Source: Hawksworthiomyces lignivorus
Lineage: Eukaryota > Ascomycota > Sordariomycetes > Ophiostomatales > Ophiostomataceae
Assembly (NCBI GenBank): GCA_002917075.1
Contig: NTMA01000125.1
Span: 39,162 to 103,161 of the forward strand
Direction of reading: 5' to 3'
DNA length: 64,000 nucleotides
Part shown: positions 10,663 to 22,474 of the stretch, piece after piece
Layout of the letters: the number at the start of each line of letters is the position of its first letter
Numbering within the stretch: position 1 is the stretch's first letter
The notes under the pieces: model-generated
The model's database searches: none
What the model was told of the DNA's origin: nothing
The model's input: the letters and a program-made list of their open reading frames with translations, nothing else
Position numbers and translations under genes: made by a program

Positions 10663-12257
10663 ATGCTTCTTCGACAAGCATTTCTCAGCTTGCCGGCGTC
10701 GCTGCTGCTGCTCGTCCTGGCGCAGGCCAAGGACATTCACAACCAGCAGCAGCAACAAGGCCAGCAACAAACAATACCCCTTGCCGTCCGGAAGATGGGC
10801 TTGGACGGTAGCGAAAAGTTCTTCCCCGAGCAGTACTATGCCTTTGAGGCTACCAGCGACGAGACTATCTACAGCCCTTCAAGAAGCAAGCGCACCAGCA
10901 GGCAGTCGCTGGCATCGCTCTTTTCTTTCGGCCGGCGGTCCCCGAGTATACCGGCGTCGGGCGCAAACCATGAAAGACGAGACGGCCGTTGGCCATTAGC
11001 GGTGCGATCTGATGTCGCCAGCAGCGAACCACTGCCAGCTACCAACGACTCGGCCGCAGCGCTTGTTCTCCCCCAGGCGTACCTCCCACCATTCTCCCTC
11101 CACCATGAAGACGACGACTACGACGTTATCGACAGGAGCGGTAGCTCCGCCGCCGACGTCGCCGGCTGGGAGCTGTTCCGCCGCGCCGCTGATGCCCTTG
11201 CCCGCCTACAGGCCCGCCAGTGGGGCTGCCCGGGCGGTACGACCAGCTGCGAGAGCATCGGCTATCCGTACAGCTGCTGCCAGACGGGCGAGACGTGCTA
11301 CAAGGTGACGGACACGGGACTGGGCCCCGTAGGGTGCTGCCCGAGTGGCACGTCCTGCGGGGGGTCGGTGTCGACCTGCGGCTCTGGCAGCACGGCGTGT
11401 CCCGCCAGCCTGGGCGGCGGCTGCTGCATTTCCGGCTACGTCTGTGAGGGCGTTGGATGTACGTCTACCTTTTTCTTTCTTTTTACTTCATTGTCCACCT
11501 CTGCAGTTTTATTACCATTGTTCCCTCCCTTCGCAGACCGTGCAGAACTAACAAGGCAAAAAATTCAGGTGTCAAGAGCGCCTCGTCAGCGTCGTCAGTC
11601 GCCATCACGACCACCACCTCGACTGCGGTGGCCTCCACGGCCCAGCCCTCCACGGTCGTCGTGACCGTCGTCGTGACCGAGACCCCCGGCGGCGGCGTCA
11701 CGACGCGCACGTCCACCATCACGTCGACGCCAGCTGCGCCGTCGCCCACGACTACGGCTACCACCACGACAGGCGGCGTTGCCCCCGGCCGGCCCACGCT
11801 GACCACGTCACTGACCGACACGTCCGCGGGCCTGCCCCCGGGCTACTGCCCCACGGGCTACTACGCCTGCGTGGCCTCGGCCGGCGGCGGCTGCTGCCAG
11901 ACCGGCCGCGACTGCCACACCACCGGCTGCCCCGCCCCGCCCGCCTCCTCCACCATTGTCGACGCCAACGGCGCCACCGTCGTCGTGCCCGCCACCGCCG
12001 CTGCCGCCGCCACGCCCTCAGGCACCTGCGCCGCCGGCTGGTTCCTGTGCCCTGCCAGTGCCGGCCCCGTCGCCGGCTGCTGCCCCAGCGGGTATGGCTG
12101 CGGCACCGCCAGCTGCTCGCTAGCCGGCGCCGCCGCGACCGCTGATGTGCAAAAGGTGCTCCCCGGCGACGCCAGCGCCGGATCGCGCGCCGCAGCGGCG
12201 GACACCCTCGTCTGGTTCGCAGCGGCGCTGTCCCTGGGCTTCCTCGTCTTACGGTGA
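10663..12257 (+). CDS. Secreted GPI-anchored protein with repeated Cys-rich modules
   Basis: Exons are 10663-11458 and 11569-12257 (494 residues). The 110-nt intron has a GTACGT donor, CTAAC branch and TTCAG acceptor, and joins as EGVGCVKSASS. A signal peptide spans about residues 1-22 (MLLRQAFLSLPASLLLLVLA then QA). A Gln-rich stretch and basic sites (SKRTSR, GRRSPS) follow, which may be Kex2 processing sites. A Cys-rich region spans about 187-266, with CCQTGETC, CCPSGTSC and GGCCISGYVC. A Thr/Ser-rich mucin-like spacer comes next, then two more modules at about 359 (GYYACVASAGGGCCQTG) and 419 (GWFLCPASAGPVAGCCPSGY). The C-terminus is hydrophobic (WFAAALSLGFLVLR) after a small-residue stretch, which fits a GPI signal. 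It is probably an O-mannosylated cell-wall or membrane protein. The CC-x-x-G spacing recalls small Cys-knot or granulin-like modules, but I do not recognise a named family. Confidence 0.85.
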
Positions 12258-14435
12258 AAGGCCCATATTTTTCTAGCGATCTCTCAGTCTTTGCATTGCA
12301 TACCCGGCATACCCGGCGGCGTTATTCGGTTGCTATCTTAGTTCTGTCTCTTTTTTTGGCTTGCTATGCATCACAATAGAAGCAGCGTGTTTGGCTTTGT
12401 TTTTCTTGCAATATACTTTCCTTGGCCAATTTATGAAAGTATGGCATACATATAATACATACTTTGTACTCTTAATCTTTCTGTTCTTTCGACCATCGTG
12501 ATGTACGAGGAGATTTCCTATTCCAGCAGTGTGCGCCGCGCCTCAGAAGTAGCGAAGAAACACCAAGCCGGAATCCCTAGCCGACCAGTGCAATCGTTGC
12601 TCACGAGGTCGGCACTGTTCGCCCTCTTCCGAGCATCTTCTTTTCGTCATGTCCCTTTTTTCCCTCGAGGTGGTATCCAGTCTCCATGATCCCTGCCGCA
12701 TCTATATTATAAGGTTTTAATATGCCAGCAAGGCAACACTGCTGCCCCATGGAGAAGATCAAAATAAGGGGAGGGAAAAGAGAGACATGCATGCAGGCTA
12801 AAGCTACCCTTCCCCGGAAGGCGGCAAAGAAGTGGCGGGAGAGATGAGCAAGGTATCCTATGTTGTTCTGTAATTCACTTTACAAGTCCGGGCCTTTTTA
12901 GTTCAAACATTGCCGAATGGCTTGGCTGGCAAGGCAAGATCGCGGATTCGTCGGCGTGAGTTATTTACCTGCCACTGGAGAGATAAACCCTCAGCCTCTC
13001 TCAGACGACTCTCTCACATACGTTGGCGAGCGAGTCATCTTCTGGTAAACCGCCTCCTGAGGTCATAGGGGGAAATTAATGACAGACAAGCATATGATAG
13101 AGGCGAGAAAAGCAACTTTTCTTCTACTTTCTCTGTCAGCACCGACATATGATGGGAGGGGCAAATCACTGTGAACTATTGTGTTTTTTACCTCTCACGA
13201 TCTTCTCCTTTTCTTCCTCTTTCCGAAAAAGCGGTTGGATGGCGGATAAGTTGTCTCCGCAGAAGAGGGTATACCCAACCTCTACGGCCGCTGCTCCATC
13301 AATGCGGTTAAAGTGAAAGAGGAATAACAATAATGGCCGCAGCTCATTACGCTACTGTCCAAATTCTTTCCCTCCTTTCTTCCCGTTTTCCCGAAAAGCC
13401 CCTATTCTCTGATAGAAACCACAGTGCGTTCTTTGGGATCGATGAACGAATTATCTATAAACCTGGGTGCAAACCAAAGGCTGAACCTTAAAATGGGGCA
13501 AACATCATAGTTGTCACTCAACATGTGACCTGTAGACCTGCCTCAGGTAAGAAGCGAAGCTGTCTATGAAGCAATGCTTGGAGAAAAGTCTAGACTTTCG
13601 CCTCTTTCACAAGAGTCGTTCCATCGTATGCGTGCTTGGCTGTTCTTAGCCGGGTCCCTACCCGATATCGTGTCTCTTCCTCTCGTTGGTCCTGGCTGCT
13701 TGGGTAGACTTGTGTCTCTTCGTGGTAAGCTCCAAAAATAAAAAAAAGAATAGAACATGTTTGCAAGCTCAGCAGAGACGGCGTACGGGGCACGACGAGA
13801 TATAGTGGGAAGATGGATGAATGCGCCGACTTGGCTTCTTATATCTACCTCACTGGTTCTATATCACGTATATACTCTCTTACCATGAGTCTTTAGCTTC
13901 TAGCCTTGGCATAGCATCACCGGTTGTCCGTTTTCCCCCCTTGTCGTCCCCTTCGTCCTCCCTCTTCACGTTATTATTCGGCTAACCCCTTCTCCCGTAC
14001 GCTACAAGCCTCGTTATTAGTATGATTTGGCGCCTTTTCGTGTCAACGCTTCCTCTTTTGTAAAATAAAATAAAGCACCTGAGGATACAGCCCGTGTTTT
14101 GAAGAGCATTGTATCAAGGAGCCCATTTGCAAACTACACCTTGCCTCCCGCTGCGTTCTATTCTCGCTCCTACTTCGGTGTCTCCTAGCCTGGTGTGGTA
14201 GTTTTCTGCCTCGTTATATACCCTTGGGCTTCTATTGTTCTTCTCATTTCTTATCTTGCTCCCTCTCAAGTCCCCCAAACAGAGTCTATTCCCCTTCCCT
14301 TCTGGAATCACGGCGTAGACTGGTGGCTCTTATCAACAAGGCTACACTTGTAGCCACATCCGCAGCCGAAAAGTAATCCAAGTCAACCGAATCCTTTACT
14401 CTCGCATACACGAACCTGAATTTTATAAGTGACGA
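12258..14435. other. Long intergenic region, about 2.2 kb
   Basis: No supportable gene is seen. Reading frames on both strands are short and compositionally biased. The right half is pyrimidine-rich and is probably the promoter and leader of the GPI gene at 14436. No tRNA-like B box was found. Confidence 0.5.
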
Positions 14436-15317
14436 ATGGCAGAGACAACCCATCGCCAGCCAATGGCCTCGATAAGGGGCGGCGCACACCTCCGTATGGT
14501 GGCGGCGATACTGGCGGCGTGGGCCATCATCGTCGTTCACGCGACACCCTCGCCCGCCGTCGGCGACAGCCCAGCGCCCACATCATACTCAGATGCCGTC
14601 TGCAAGCCGGATACGGTGCACCCGTCAGATCCGCTGCCGCCGTGCGTGGAGATTGAGAACATTGAGACCATGTGCTGGCCCAACGGCACGGCGCCGCTGT
14701 ACCTGGCGGCGCACGCCCAGTGCATGTGCCGCGGCTCCTTCTTCCCCGAGTGGAACGCCTGCCGCGCCTGCCTGGCCGTGCACGGCCAGCTATCCGACCG
14801 CGACCGCGCCTTCTACCAGTCCGTGGCCACGGCCGCGTCGACGTCGCTGTGCGGCTTCCTGACCGCCGGCGGGCCCGTATCCACTACCCCGACCGCCATC
14901 TTCCGCGACCTCTTCACCAGCGCCGCCGCCAGCCTGGCCCCGCCCACCACCGGCGCCACCACTCCCGGCACCGACGCCGCCCGCAGCGACACCGATGTCA
15001 GCCTCTACTTCACCGCCTCGGGGCCCCTGGGGCCCGGCTCCATCACCGGCAGCGCCACCGCCGCCACAGCCACCGGCCTGGTCATCGCCACTGGCCACCC
15101 GCCCACTGTGCCTGGCTCGGCTCCCACCCCGCCGCTGTCGTCCGCCTCGGCGAGTGGCGCAGCGCCGTCCACCTCGCCTGCAGGAAGCAGCCTGAATGGC
15201 ACGACACAATCCTCCGCGAATCGGGTCGCCGTGCCTGGAGGAGGGTCGACGCCACTCGCATATACAACTGTGGCTCTTGTTGTATCCGCCATTGTTATCG
15301 GTGCTGTATTTGTATGA
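14436..15317 (+). CDS. Predicted GPI-anchored secreted glycoprotein
   Basis: This is a single-exon gene of 293 residues. The in-frame ATG at 14463 (MASIRGGAHL) would give a more typical signal peptide, with a hydrophobic core AAILAAWAIIVVHA and cleavage near ATPSPA. The conserved-looking part is about residues 50-145. It carries eight or more Cys (VCKPD, PPCVE, TMCWPNG, QCMCRGSFFPEW, NACRACL, SLCGF), a pattern seen in fungal secreted proteins of unknown role. A Ser/Thr/Pro-rich mucin-like stalk follows at about 150-270. The end is a hydrophobic tail (TTVALVVSAIVIGAVFV) typical of a GPI attachment signal. It probably sits in the cell wall or plasma membrane. It is the second GPI-type gene in 4 kb, but the two do not share sequence. 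Function unknown. Confidence 0.8.
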   Translation: MAETTHRQPMASIRGGAHLRMVAAILAAWAIIVVHATPSPAVGDSPAPTSYSDAVCKPDTVHPSDPLPPCVEIENIETMCWPNGTAPLYLAAHAQCMCRGSFFPEWNACRACLAVHGQLSDRDRAFYQSVATAASTSLCGFLTAGGPVSTTPTAIFRDLFTSAAASLAPPTTGATTPGTDAARSDTDVSLYFTASGPLGPGSITGSATAATATGLVIATGHPPTVPGSAPTPPLSSASASGAAPSTSPAGSSLNGTTQSSANRVAVPGGGSTPLAYTTVALVVSAIVIGAVFV

Positions 15318-16099
15318 AGGGACAGAAGGTTTCCATTCTCGGCAGCTTTGGTTAGACTTGTTGCTATTCTTCTTCTACAGTCGGGGATTGCCGCCATAGG
15401 CGATGATTTGGTGCTTAGCTTGTTACTGTACTCTTGTGCTCTTTTTCCTTTCTTTTTTCTTTTCGATATCCACCTCTGCGGCAAGTGGCCATTAAGGTTC
15501 TCAGATAACTTTTCAGCCTTATAAGTGCTTCCTATTCCTTCTTTTGCATTTCAGCGATTAGCTGCCTTTTATTCATTTTTCTCTTCCGCTGTATTCTTTT
15601 TTTTTTTTTTTTTTTCAGTTGCGATAGACATGTAGGGCACATTCGTCGATATGCTCGAAGATGTTTTCAGGCGACTTGCATCAGCTTTTTTTTAAAATAA
15701 AAATAGCAAAAAGTATTTTTTAGCAAATATCTTTCTTATTTTTATTGTCTCTCATCGTATATCTTTTATGCCCTCAAGCCGGCCCACTGAACAACATCGA
15801 CGCACGAGACAGCAAGAATGTCAACGGCCAACCAACAACGCCAGCGACGACACAACGGCACGGCTACAACGACACCTCTGAGCACCTTTCCAATGTCATA
15901 CACAACTCCATGTATGCATGGTTCTTGATATTTTTTGTTTGGTCTTGCCTCAAAAGTCTAAATCATGGCTGCAAAACGACACCTTCTCCTTATCGAATGC
16001 ATCGTCTTCAACACCCCATCAATGGCTTAAGCGACAGTTTGATGTCACTCTCACATAACAGTGAAATATTGGCGAAAAAATTCGAAGCAGTCTTCCTAT
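15318..16099. other. Intergenic between convergent genes
   Basis: No gene is seen. A T-rich tract lies at about 15598-15616. The region holds the 3' flanks of the GPI gene and of the GFA-domain gene. The open frame around 15745-16161 is low-complexity and has no family features. Confidence 0.55.
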
Positions 16100-16661
16100 T
16101 TACTGGGGCATATGCTCGAACGGGTGGGCGAGGTGCTCCTGGCAGAAAGGCAGCTTGCTGACGGTCCAAATTTCGGTATCCTAAAGAGAGAGATCAGTAC
16201 ACGCATACACGGCCGGGGAACACGGAGCACGCCTGGATTGAAGAGAAAACCGTACCGGCTTCAGGGTCTTCTTGATCTCAGTGTCAAGGGTACCGGCCTT
16301 GATGGCAATGATCGGCGGGGCGGCATCAGGGTCGTGGGCGATGGGCGAGCCGCACTCCGAGCAGAAGATACGGTGGACGGCCTTGCCCGAGCTACCCACG
16401 CCGGCCCAGCTCTTGGTGGGGCCATTGAGCGTGAGCTTATCCTTCTCGACGACGAAGACGAGAGCTGTTTCGTTAGCAAGAATTATTCACAGAGGCCGCT
16501 GCTCTACCGTCTGGCAGAAAGCGAGAAACGAGGCACCTACAGTAGGTTGAGCCGCTCTGGCGCTGGCAGTCGTCGCAGTGGTCATAGCCGACGAGCAGCG
16601 GCTTCTCCATGTCAATGGAGTAGGTGACAGCCTTGCAGAGGCAGTGACCGGTGAAAACCAT
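16100..16661 (-). CDS. GFA/CENP-V (Mss4-like) zinc domain protein
   Basis: Exons are 16661-16541, 16464-16256 and 16180-16100 (136 residues). Donors are GTAGGT and GTACGG, acceptors AACAG and TTTAG, and the phases close. This belongs to the glutathione-dependent formaldehyde-activating enzyme (Gfa)/CENP-V fold. Zinc ligands are visible: CLCKAVTY near the N-terminus, CDDCQRQSGSTYS across the first splice junction, and FCSECGSPIAHDPDA in exon 2. Exon 3 adds the usual C-terminal TEIWTVSKLPFCQEHLAHPF. Length and motif spacing match the many small fungal paralogs, most with no known substrate. True Gfa activity on S-hydroxymethylglutathione cannot be assumed. Confidence 0.92.
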
Positions 16662-19429
16662 TTTGGGCGATTTTAGGTGATTTTGGTAATACGGATTATG
16701 ACTTCGAAAGGTCTGACAACAAACGTGCAGATGTCAATGGGAACAGATTCAAACGAAGAGGTCTCAATTGGAGTATTGGCTAGGAAAGCTGCGATGCAAA
16801 GGCAAGATTGAAGAAGAGAAGGCAAGGGAGGGCAGAAACGAAGCAAGGTATATATATACCTTCGGCTTGATTTACTATGGCTTTCTGACTTCTGCAATTA
16901 ATTGGGTCTACTATAGCTCTCTCCTCCCTCCCTCCCACACACAAAGAGCATTTTTACGATCCACCAGGAAAAACAGAAACAGAGGGATAGGATGCATCGG
17001 AGATTCCCAGGCAAAGTGGGAGAGAAACGCGCGAAGAGGAGGTTGGTTTTACAGTGTGTAATACACCTACACACGGGCATGCAAAAGAGGGGCGTGCGAG
17101 AGGAAACAGACGGGGCGTATAGCTTCTATTGTGGGAAGCAAGTGACGTTCTTTTCGCGGAGAAGAGAGCTCTTCGAGTACGAGTAACTCGTACAGTTGTC
17201 ACCCCTTGCTACGTCGTCCAGTTGGACAAAGGCCGCCCTAATTCCCCCCCCCCCCAACCCATAAGACGGAGAGCGATCCCGAGTGGATCTCTCAACAGCT
17301 ACGGGAGAAAACCACGAGAACGTCATATTCACACCCTCTCTGTCTTTCTCTCGCTCTCTCATCTGCCTTCTGTCTTGTTGTCTTGTTCTTTTTCCTATCT
17401 GACAAGCTTTGCGACCAGTGTGCCCACTGTCAGAAGAGTGTGTCACTCACTAATAACAGCAGAAAGCCGATTGGGGTCATTCCGCCTTTCGGAGAAAAGA
17501 AAAAAGATTGGTGGTGGAGGCTGCCCCTCCCCCTCTTTTTTCTTGCGTTTTCCCCTAGATCAAGCGAGAGTGCTTGTCGCGCCGCTGGGCCTGCATTGAG
17601 AGCTAATGCTGGGGGTGCGATAGTGAGGTGCATCTTGGTACAGAGGAGGAGACTGGAAGTAGCTTGGAAGATGCATATCTTGTGATTCGCATGGTACTTT
17701 TCACAGGGTCCGCAAGCCGAAACAGCAAGGTCATGGTGTCCCATGCTCGCGCCCACGGCCACTGCCATGTGGTCGTCCCGTCCGAACTGAACACACCATT
17801 CTCCGCGAGAGACTGTCTAGACAGGTCAGACATAAGCATAAGCAATATACGGACTTGTTTCTACTTTGTGGTTATTTTTGCCCTGCTCAGAAGGATCAAA
17901 CAGGAAGAGAACAGGAAATGGAGGGGAGGGGCAAGACGAAATGGGGAAAAAGCGAGGCATCTCCACCGTGGGCCTGCCGACCGTTTCTTCTTGTCGAAAT
18001 GTTTTGCGGCTGAAGCAGCCAATCCGGCCGCAGGGATCTCCCTGCAGGATGCGGGAAGGAAGAGATAAAGTGAGGAGGGTGGGAGAGCAAAAAAAAAAAA
18101 AAAAAAAAATTGAAGCAGGGGCAGCAGCAGAGACCGCTGTCCATTATTTGTCATTGTGTCTTGGTCGCTCTTAGCCGTCCTCCTTAAGTGGTCGCGGCGC
18201 GCTGGTGATGCGACCCACTGAGCAAAACGGTCACCACCAGCATCTACCTATGCCGCATTGGATGATAACATTCCCTACGCTCGAGTACTTCCTCCCTGCC
18301 AAATCCTTATTTGGAATTGTCCTCTTAGTCACGGACTAAGAAAAGTTCGTGTGGAGCATGCAGTATAATCCCACAGCTGCAGCGCTGCACTACGCCGTTA
18401 GAGCTTATTGGCGGAAGCTTCATCTCTGTATCATGCTTTTTACGTTCGTCCGCTTTGTTCACTCGGTCTCCGAGGAACCGTCTGTGCTTTCTCCAATTAT
18501 GAATTTTTATGTTATTTACGTTATGGAAATGCTTTGATGTATGTCCTTGCCATGAATGTTGCGAGGTAGCTTCATATACAAGTAGCCATATAGCAAGTTC
18601 CAGAAGAACCTCTGACACTAGAAGCCTTCCACGCTTTAGCGTAGCGTGCTCCCGCTTATACCAGCAGCTGCGGCTTTTTGTCGATGTCCCGCTTTCGCGA
18701 TCTCGGTACGACAGTTGGACAAGATAGGGCGTATACAAGCGAGGAGGGCCAGGTCGCATTTTGTCTCTGCGAAGAAGCGAGATCCGAAAGCTTGTGCTAA
18801 CTGCTGCTGATTCCATTGTTTCAGGGCAGTCTTCTCCACCCCGAGGCGGATCTATACGTTACCTTGAAGTTTTGCGGCTCCATTGCCACTTGTAAGAGTT
18901 ATCTTACTGCATAGCTGCCCACAATTAATACACTGCTTCGCTTTATTCTCGAAGCAGGTGCTCGTACTTGTCCTCATAGGTTCTAGTCTAAGGAAAACCA
19001 TGCCATTCCAAATCTTATTGATAAGATGGAGTGCGGGTCTTTCCTCAAGCACCAGCCGGCAAAGCTCCGGTCTCAAGAGGCTGTCGGAGATACAGTGGAG
19101 CAGCGAGGTGGAATCATCTTCAGCGACAAACCCGGAAACTCAAATCAAGCCGTGGCAACACAACACGGGGAACATCCTGTGCCTGAGCAGATATCCCTTC
19201 ATGATCATCTATGGCATCATGTCTCATTATCTTCTAGAACGCATTCATGTATCATGAAACAGTACATGTGCTAATGAAAAAAAAAAAAAATGATGGAATT
19301 CACTTCGGGGTTTGAAGCGCGCTGTTCGCGTTGTTCGCGCTGTTCTTTGATTCCACATGCTTTGTGCCCTTGCAGATCCTGCTCCTCCTGTTGTTTCTTT
19401 ATATCAGCCCACTTCTCTTGCTGCTTCCT
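16662..19429. other. Long intergenic region, about 2.8 kb
   Basis: No supportable gene is seen. There is a poly-C run near 17246, a poly-A run near 18091-18110, and pyrimidine-rich stretches about 17330-17400. Reading frames lack family features and splice continuity. Confidence 0.5.
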
Positions 19430-21531
19430 TCAAACGTTGATTAAACCTTGCTGGTTGCTCCACGTGGAAACCACGAGGCCGAGAATCCCCCGTGCCACGA
19501 GCCATGCTACCCAGGCCCGAAATATGAGACAGTATCCCTGGAAGAGCGGGACCGCGCCGAGCGCCAGCCGATCTGCTAGAAACAGCGAGAGCACTGCGGC
19601 GCGGTACGACCTGCGCAGCGCTCGATGGCCAGCCTGATCGGCCAGCACGAACCCGTCCATGGCCGAGAGGCGGAACCCGCGCAGGTCGCCCGACGACGTG
19701 GTTGTGGCCGCGCCTGACGCGGCGGCGGCGGCGGAGGGCGTCGCATACACGTTGGTCGGCCACGTCTGGGGCCGCTCGATGCGCTCCGGGCGCCGCCGCA
19801 GTTTCTGGATGGCCTTGAAGAAGACAAAGTCGACGGGACTGGCCACCTGCAGCGTCGGCCGCGGCGCCCGCGTCAGGACGAGCTTGGTGAACAGCTCCGG
19901 CCGCGACACGGAGATGGTCGCGCTCTCGCGCAGCTCGCAGAAGAAGGCCTCGACGTCGTGGGCGTAGTGCACGAAGCGCGCGTAGAAGACGGGCGTCAGG
20001 ACCCGGAACTCGATCTCTGTCTCGACTTCCTGTGCTTTGCCGCCGCCGCCGCCGCGCGTAACCTGGTCACCCTTCTCTGTCGCAGCGGCGGCGCGCATCA
20101 GCTCTGGACTCGCGTCTGGGATGCCGCAGGGAATGTACTTAACAACCAAGGGCACCGCCACGTTAGTGCTCGCCTCAACGAGGTGCCGCAGGTACTGTCG
20201 GAATGCCACCTCGAGGCTGCGCTCGGTCTCGTCGGCCAGGCGGCCCATGCTCTTCTCGAGAGGCTCCGGCCGAAACCAGACATGCAGCCGTCGCTGGAAA
20301 AACAGAACTCCCGCCTGCTGCACGATGCGCGGAAACGTCACCAGCCCAACCCACCACCAGGCGGCCAGAAACTGGCACTTCTGCCAGGCGCCCATCCTAG
20401 TCGGGTCAAAGGCTGCGGCAGCATTACCAGTCTTCTTCCCCCTGCTGCCTACAGGTGCCGAGAATAGCTTGGCTACGATCTTGCCGTGCTTGTGCGAAGA
20501 CCGCAGAACAATGGTTACGTCAATGGGGCCTGTTCCCTGCATGCTAGGAGCCAACGGATCCGACGCTCGCAGAGCATAGGACCCTTTGCGCGAGTTGAAT
20601 GGTGAGACATGGAAGTCCTTTGGCCACGTCTGGGAGAACGTGGTCGTCGTAGAAGCGTTCTCAGAAGCACCATCAGAGTCTTCCTGTGGCTCCTTCGTGC
20701 TGGAAAGAGACTCTGGTGTGAGAAAGTACATCCGGCGTTCGCCGAACGTGTTGTTCACCTCAAGGACCATTGCAGACAGAGTTCGGTCCGCATTGTAAAG
20801 ATACCAGAATGAGACGGGGTTAAAGTGATACCCAAGAAAGCGCGCAGCTGTAACAAGGTAAGCGTAGGGATAGTTGGACGGATTGATGCCCTAAAATAAA
20901 TGGTCTTAGTGCCAGACACGCAAAAGAACGCACAGTAGGAAATGCTCCGTACCTGAGTCTCAAGGTAAGCATCTAACTTGCCACGAAGGCCAAGGCGCCC
21001 GTGTCCACGTTCGAGATAGTCATCTGCACCTACGTGGAACCAGCCCTTCTTCTTCACAAAAGAGCCGGCAGGATCAGTAGAGATGAGGCCGCCGGCTACA
21101 CCACTCCAGCCCACCGGTAGTCCTACGACAAGATAGGAGTAAGAAAAGGAGTGTTTTTTGGGAAACAATCGGGCGTGCGTAGTTATGCAGGGGAAGAGCA
21201 GAGGCCGGCCTGGACCTGCCCATGGAGCTGCAGAAGATGGGAGCGACGCAAGTCCTGACTGTGACTTCGGCTGGCAGGCAAGTTTAATTATGCCAACACC
21301 TGCAATGGCAGAGGCCGCCACAAGCAATGAGGCTGTAGTTAAGGACAAGCCGGAATTTTCGAAGGCTCGTGTCAGACAAGCTAGAAGTTGGTCTTTGCTT
21401 TGAATGAGGAGAGCGCCCAGCAGCAGCAATGAATCTAGGAACTTGCCAAGGATGGCATAGTATGCTATACCTCCCACGGCGACGGCCATCTGGAGGCCTG
21501 GAGAGTTCAACATGAGGATTCGGCTGGCCAT
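19430..21531 (-). CDS. DUF1365 domain protein with N-terminal membrane region
   Basis: Exons are 21531-20953 and 20890-19430 (679 residues). The intron has a GTACGG donor and TTTTAG acceptor, phase 0, joining LDAYLETQ to GINPSNYPYAYLVTAARFLG. Residues 1-75 hold two or three hydrophobic segments. DUF1365 starts at about residue 110 (LLFPCITTHARLFPKKHSFSYSY), continues through RFLGYHFNPVSFWYLYNADR and VLEVNNTFGERRMYF, then KDFHVSPFNSRKGSY. A mixed C-terminal part carries further hydrophobic stretches (AVLSLFLADRLALGAV, IFRAWVAWLVARGILGLVV). Bacterial DUF1365 genes often sit beside cyclopropane-fatty-acid synthases, so a lipid role is plausible but unproven. It is transcribed away from mbf1. The glycine run RGGGGGKA and Ala/Thr runs are local low-complexity inserts. 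Confidence 0.87.
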
Positions 21532-22474
21532 TGCCAGGCTGGTTTCACTTCTTGATATCCTTCACGTCTTTCACCGCGCAGTACAGCTGCGCAGCAACAT
21601 TGTCGGTCAGGAGCGAAGAGCAAAACGGTAAAATTGACGGAATTTTAGAGTATTTGTACTCTTTACGACGTTGCACAGATTCTCCACCATTGTAACACGC
21701 TCATCCGGATGCATCAGGTCATTGTCCTTCTCCTTCGCATTAAAAGTGCACAGATCCCTTATTCTTCAGCGTTTTTGCCCTAGCCAGAGGCCCCAAGCAA
21801 CGAAGACCACCAGGATGCATGAAACACCAGAAACGGAAAGAGAGCGTCTTTTACATGACTAATCAATGCAAGAACCCGGACATCCCTTATCGCGAACTAG
21901 TTCTTATCGCCGTCGAGAATTGAGTCCGGAATCTCAAGGCAGCAAAAAAGGATTGAGATGTGGGTCTAGGATGAGGAAACTCCGCCACTAGAGGGAAGAG
22001 GATGGTCGCTAGAAAAGGGCACGCCGATTGACTCAGTCGGTTCCTGGGGGGCCATTTTGTGAGCAGAGGGCAGGGCAAAAAAAAAATTATTGGCGGGGGA
22101 ATTGGTTGGGAAGACAACGGCGGCAGGTGTGAGAAGACCTTCCACCAGCTTCTACCATACCCATTTTTCTTACTCTATGCTCTTTGCCCCCACCAATCCG
22201 CACACACCTATCCGGGCGCCTCTACTCATATCTCTTTCAGCCTTTCTGACTCCGCCTCTCTTCTCCCTGTCTTGCAAAAGAACAGAAGACTCACACCTTC
22301 ACCAGCTTCAATCATTCAAATATCGATAACAAGAGCATCCGCCTCTCACTTCTCCATCGATCTTGTCCAGCATCCCCCTCTCACTTCTCCATCGATCTTG
22401 TCCAACATCCCTTCATCTCACCTTCTATCGAAACGCCCATTGATCACATAGAAATCCACACACAAACCGTCAAA
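21532..22474. other. Divergent promoter region, DUF1365 gene and mbf1
   Basis: No gene is seen. The right end is a pyrimidine-rich leader for mbf1, carrying a 35-bp direct repeat at 22343-22411. Confidence 0.6.
22343..22411 (+). repeat. 35-bp tandem duplication in the mbf1 leader
   Basis: Two adjacent copies start at 22343 and 22378 and are identical except for one G/A difference (CCAGCATCCC versus CCAACATCCC). They end about 65 bp before the mbf1 start codon, so they are probably transcribed in its 5' UTR. The unit is pyrimidine-rich with an internal ATCGAT. Confidence 0.9.

Noticed and set aside
15745..16161. 138-residue frame between the GPI gene and GFA gene
   Set aside because: Low-complexity, not conserved-looking, and it overlaps the well-supported third exon of the GFA-domain gene.
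18180..18250. GGTCACCACCAGC resembling part of 5S rRNA
   Set aside because: Only a short stretch matches. The TTAGTAGTTGGGT core and both ends are absent, unlike the real 5S gene at 26295.
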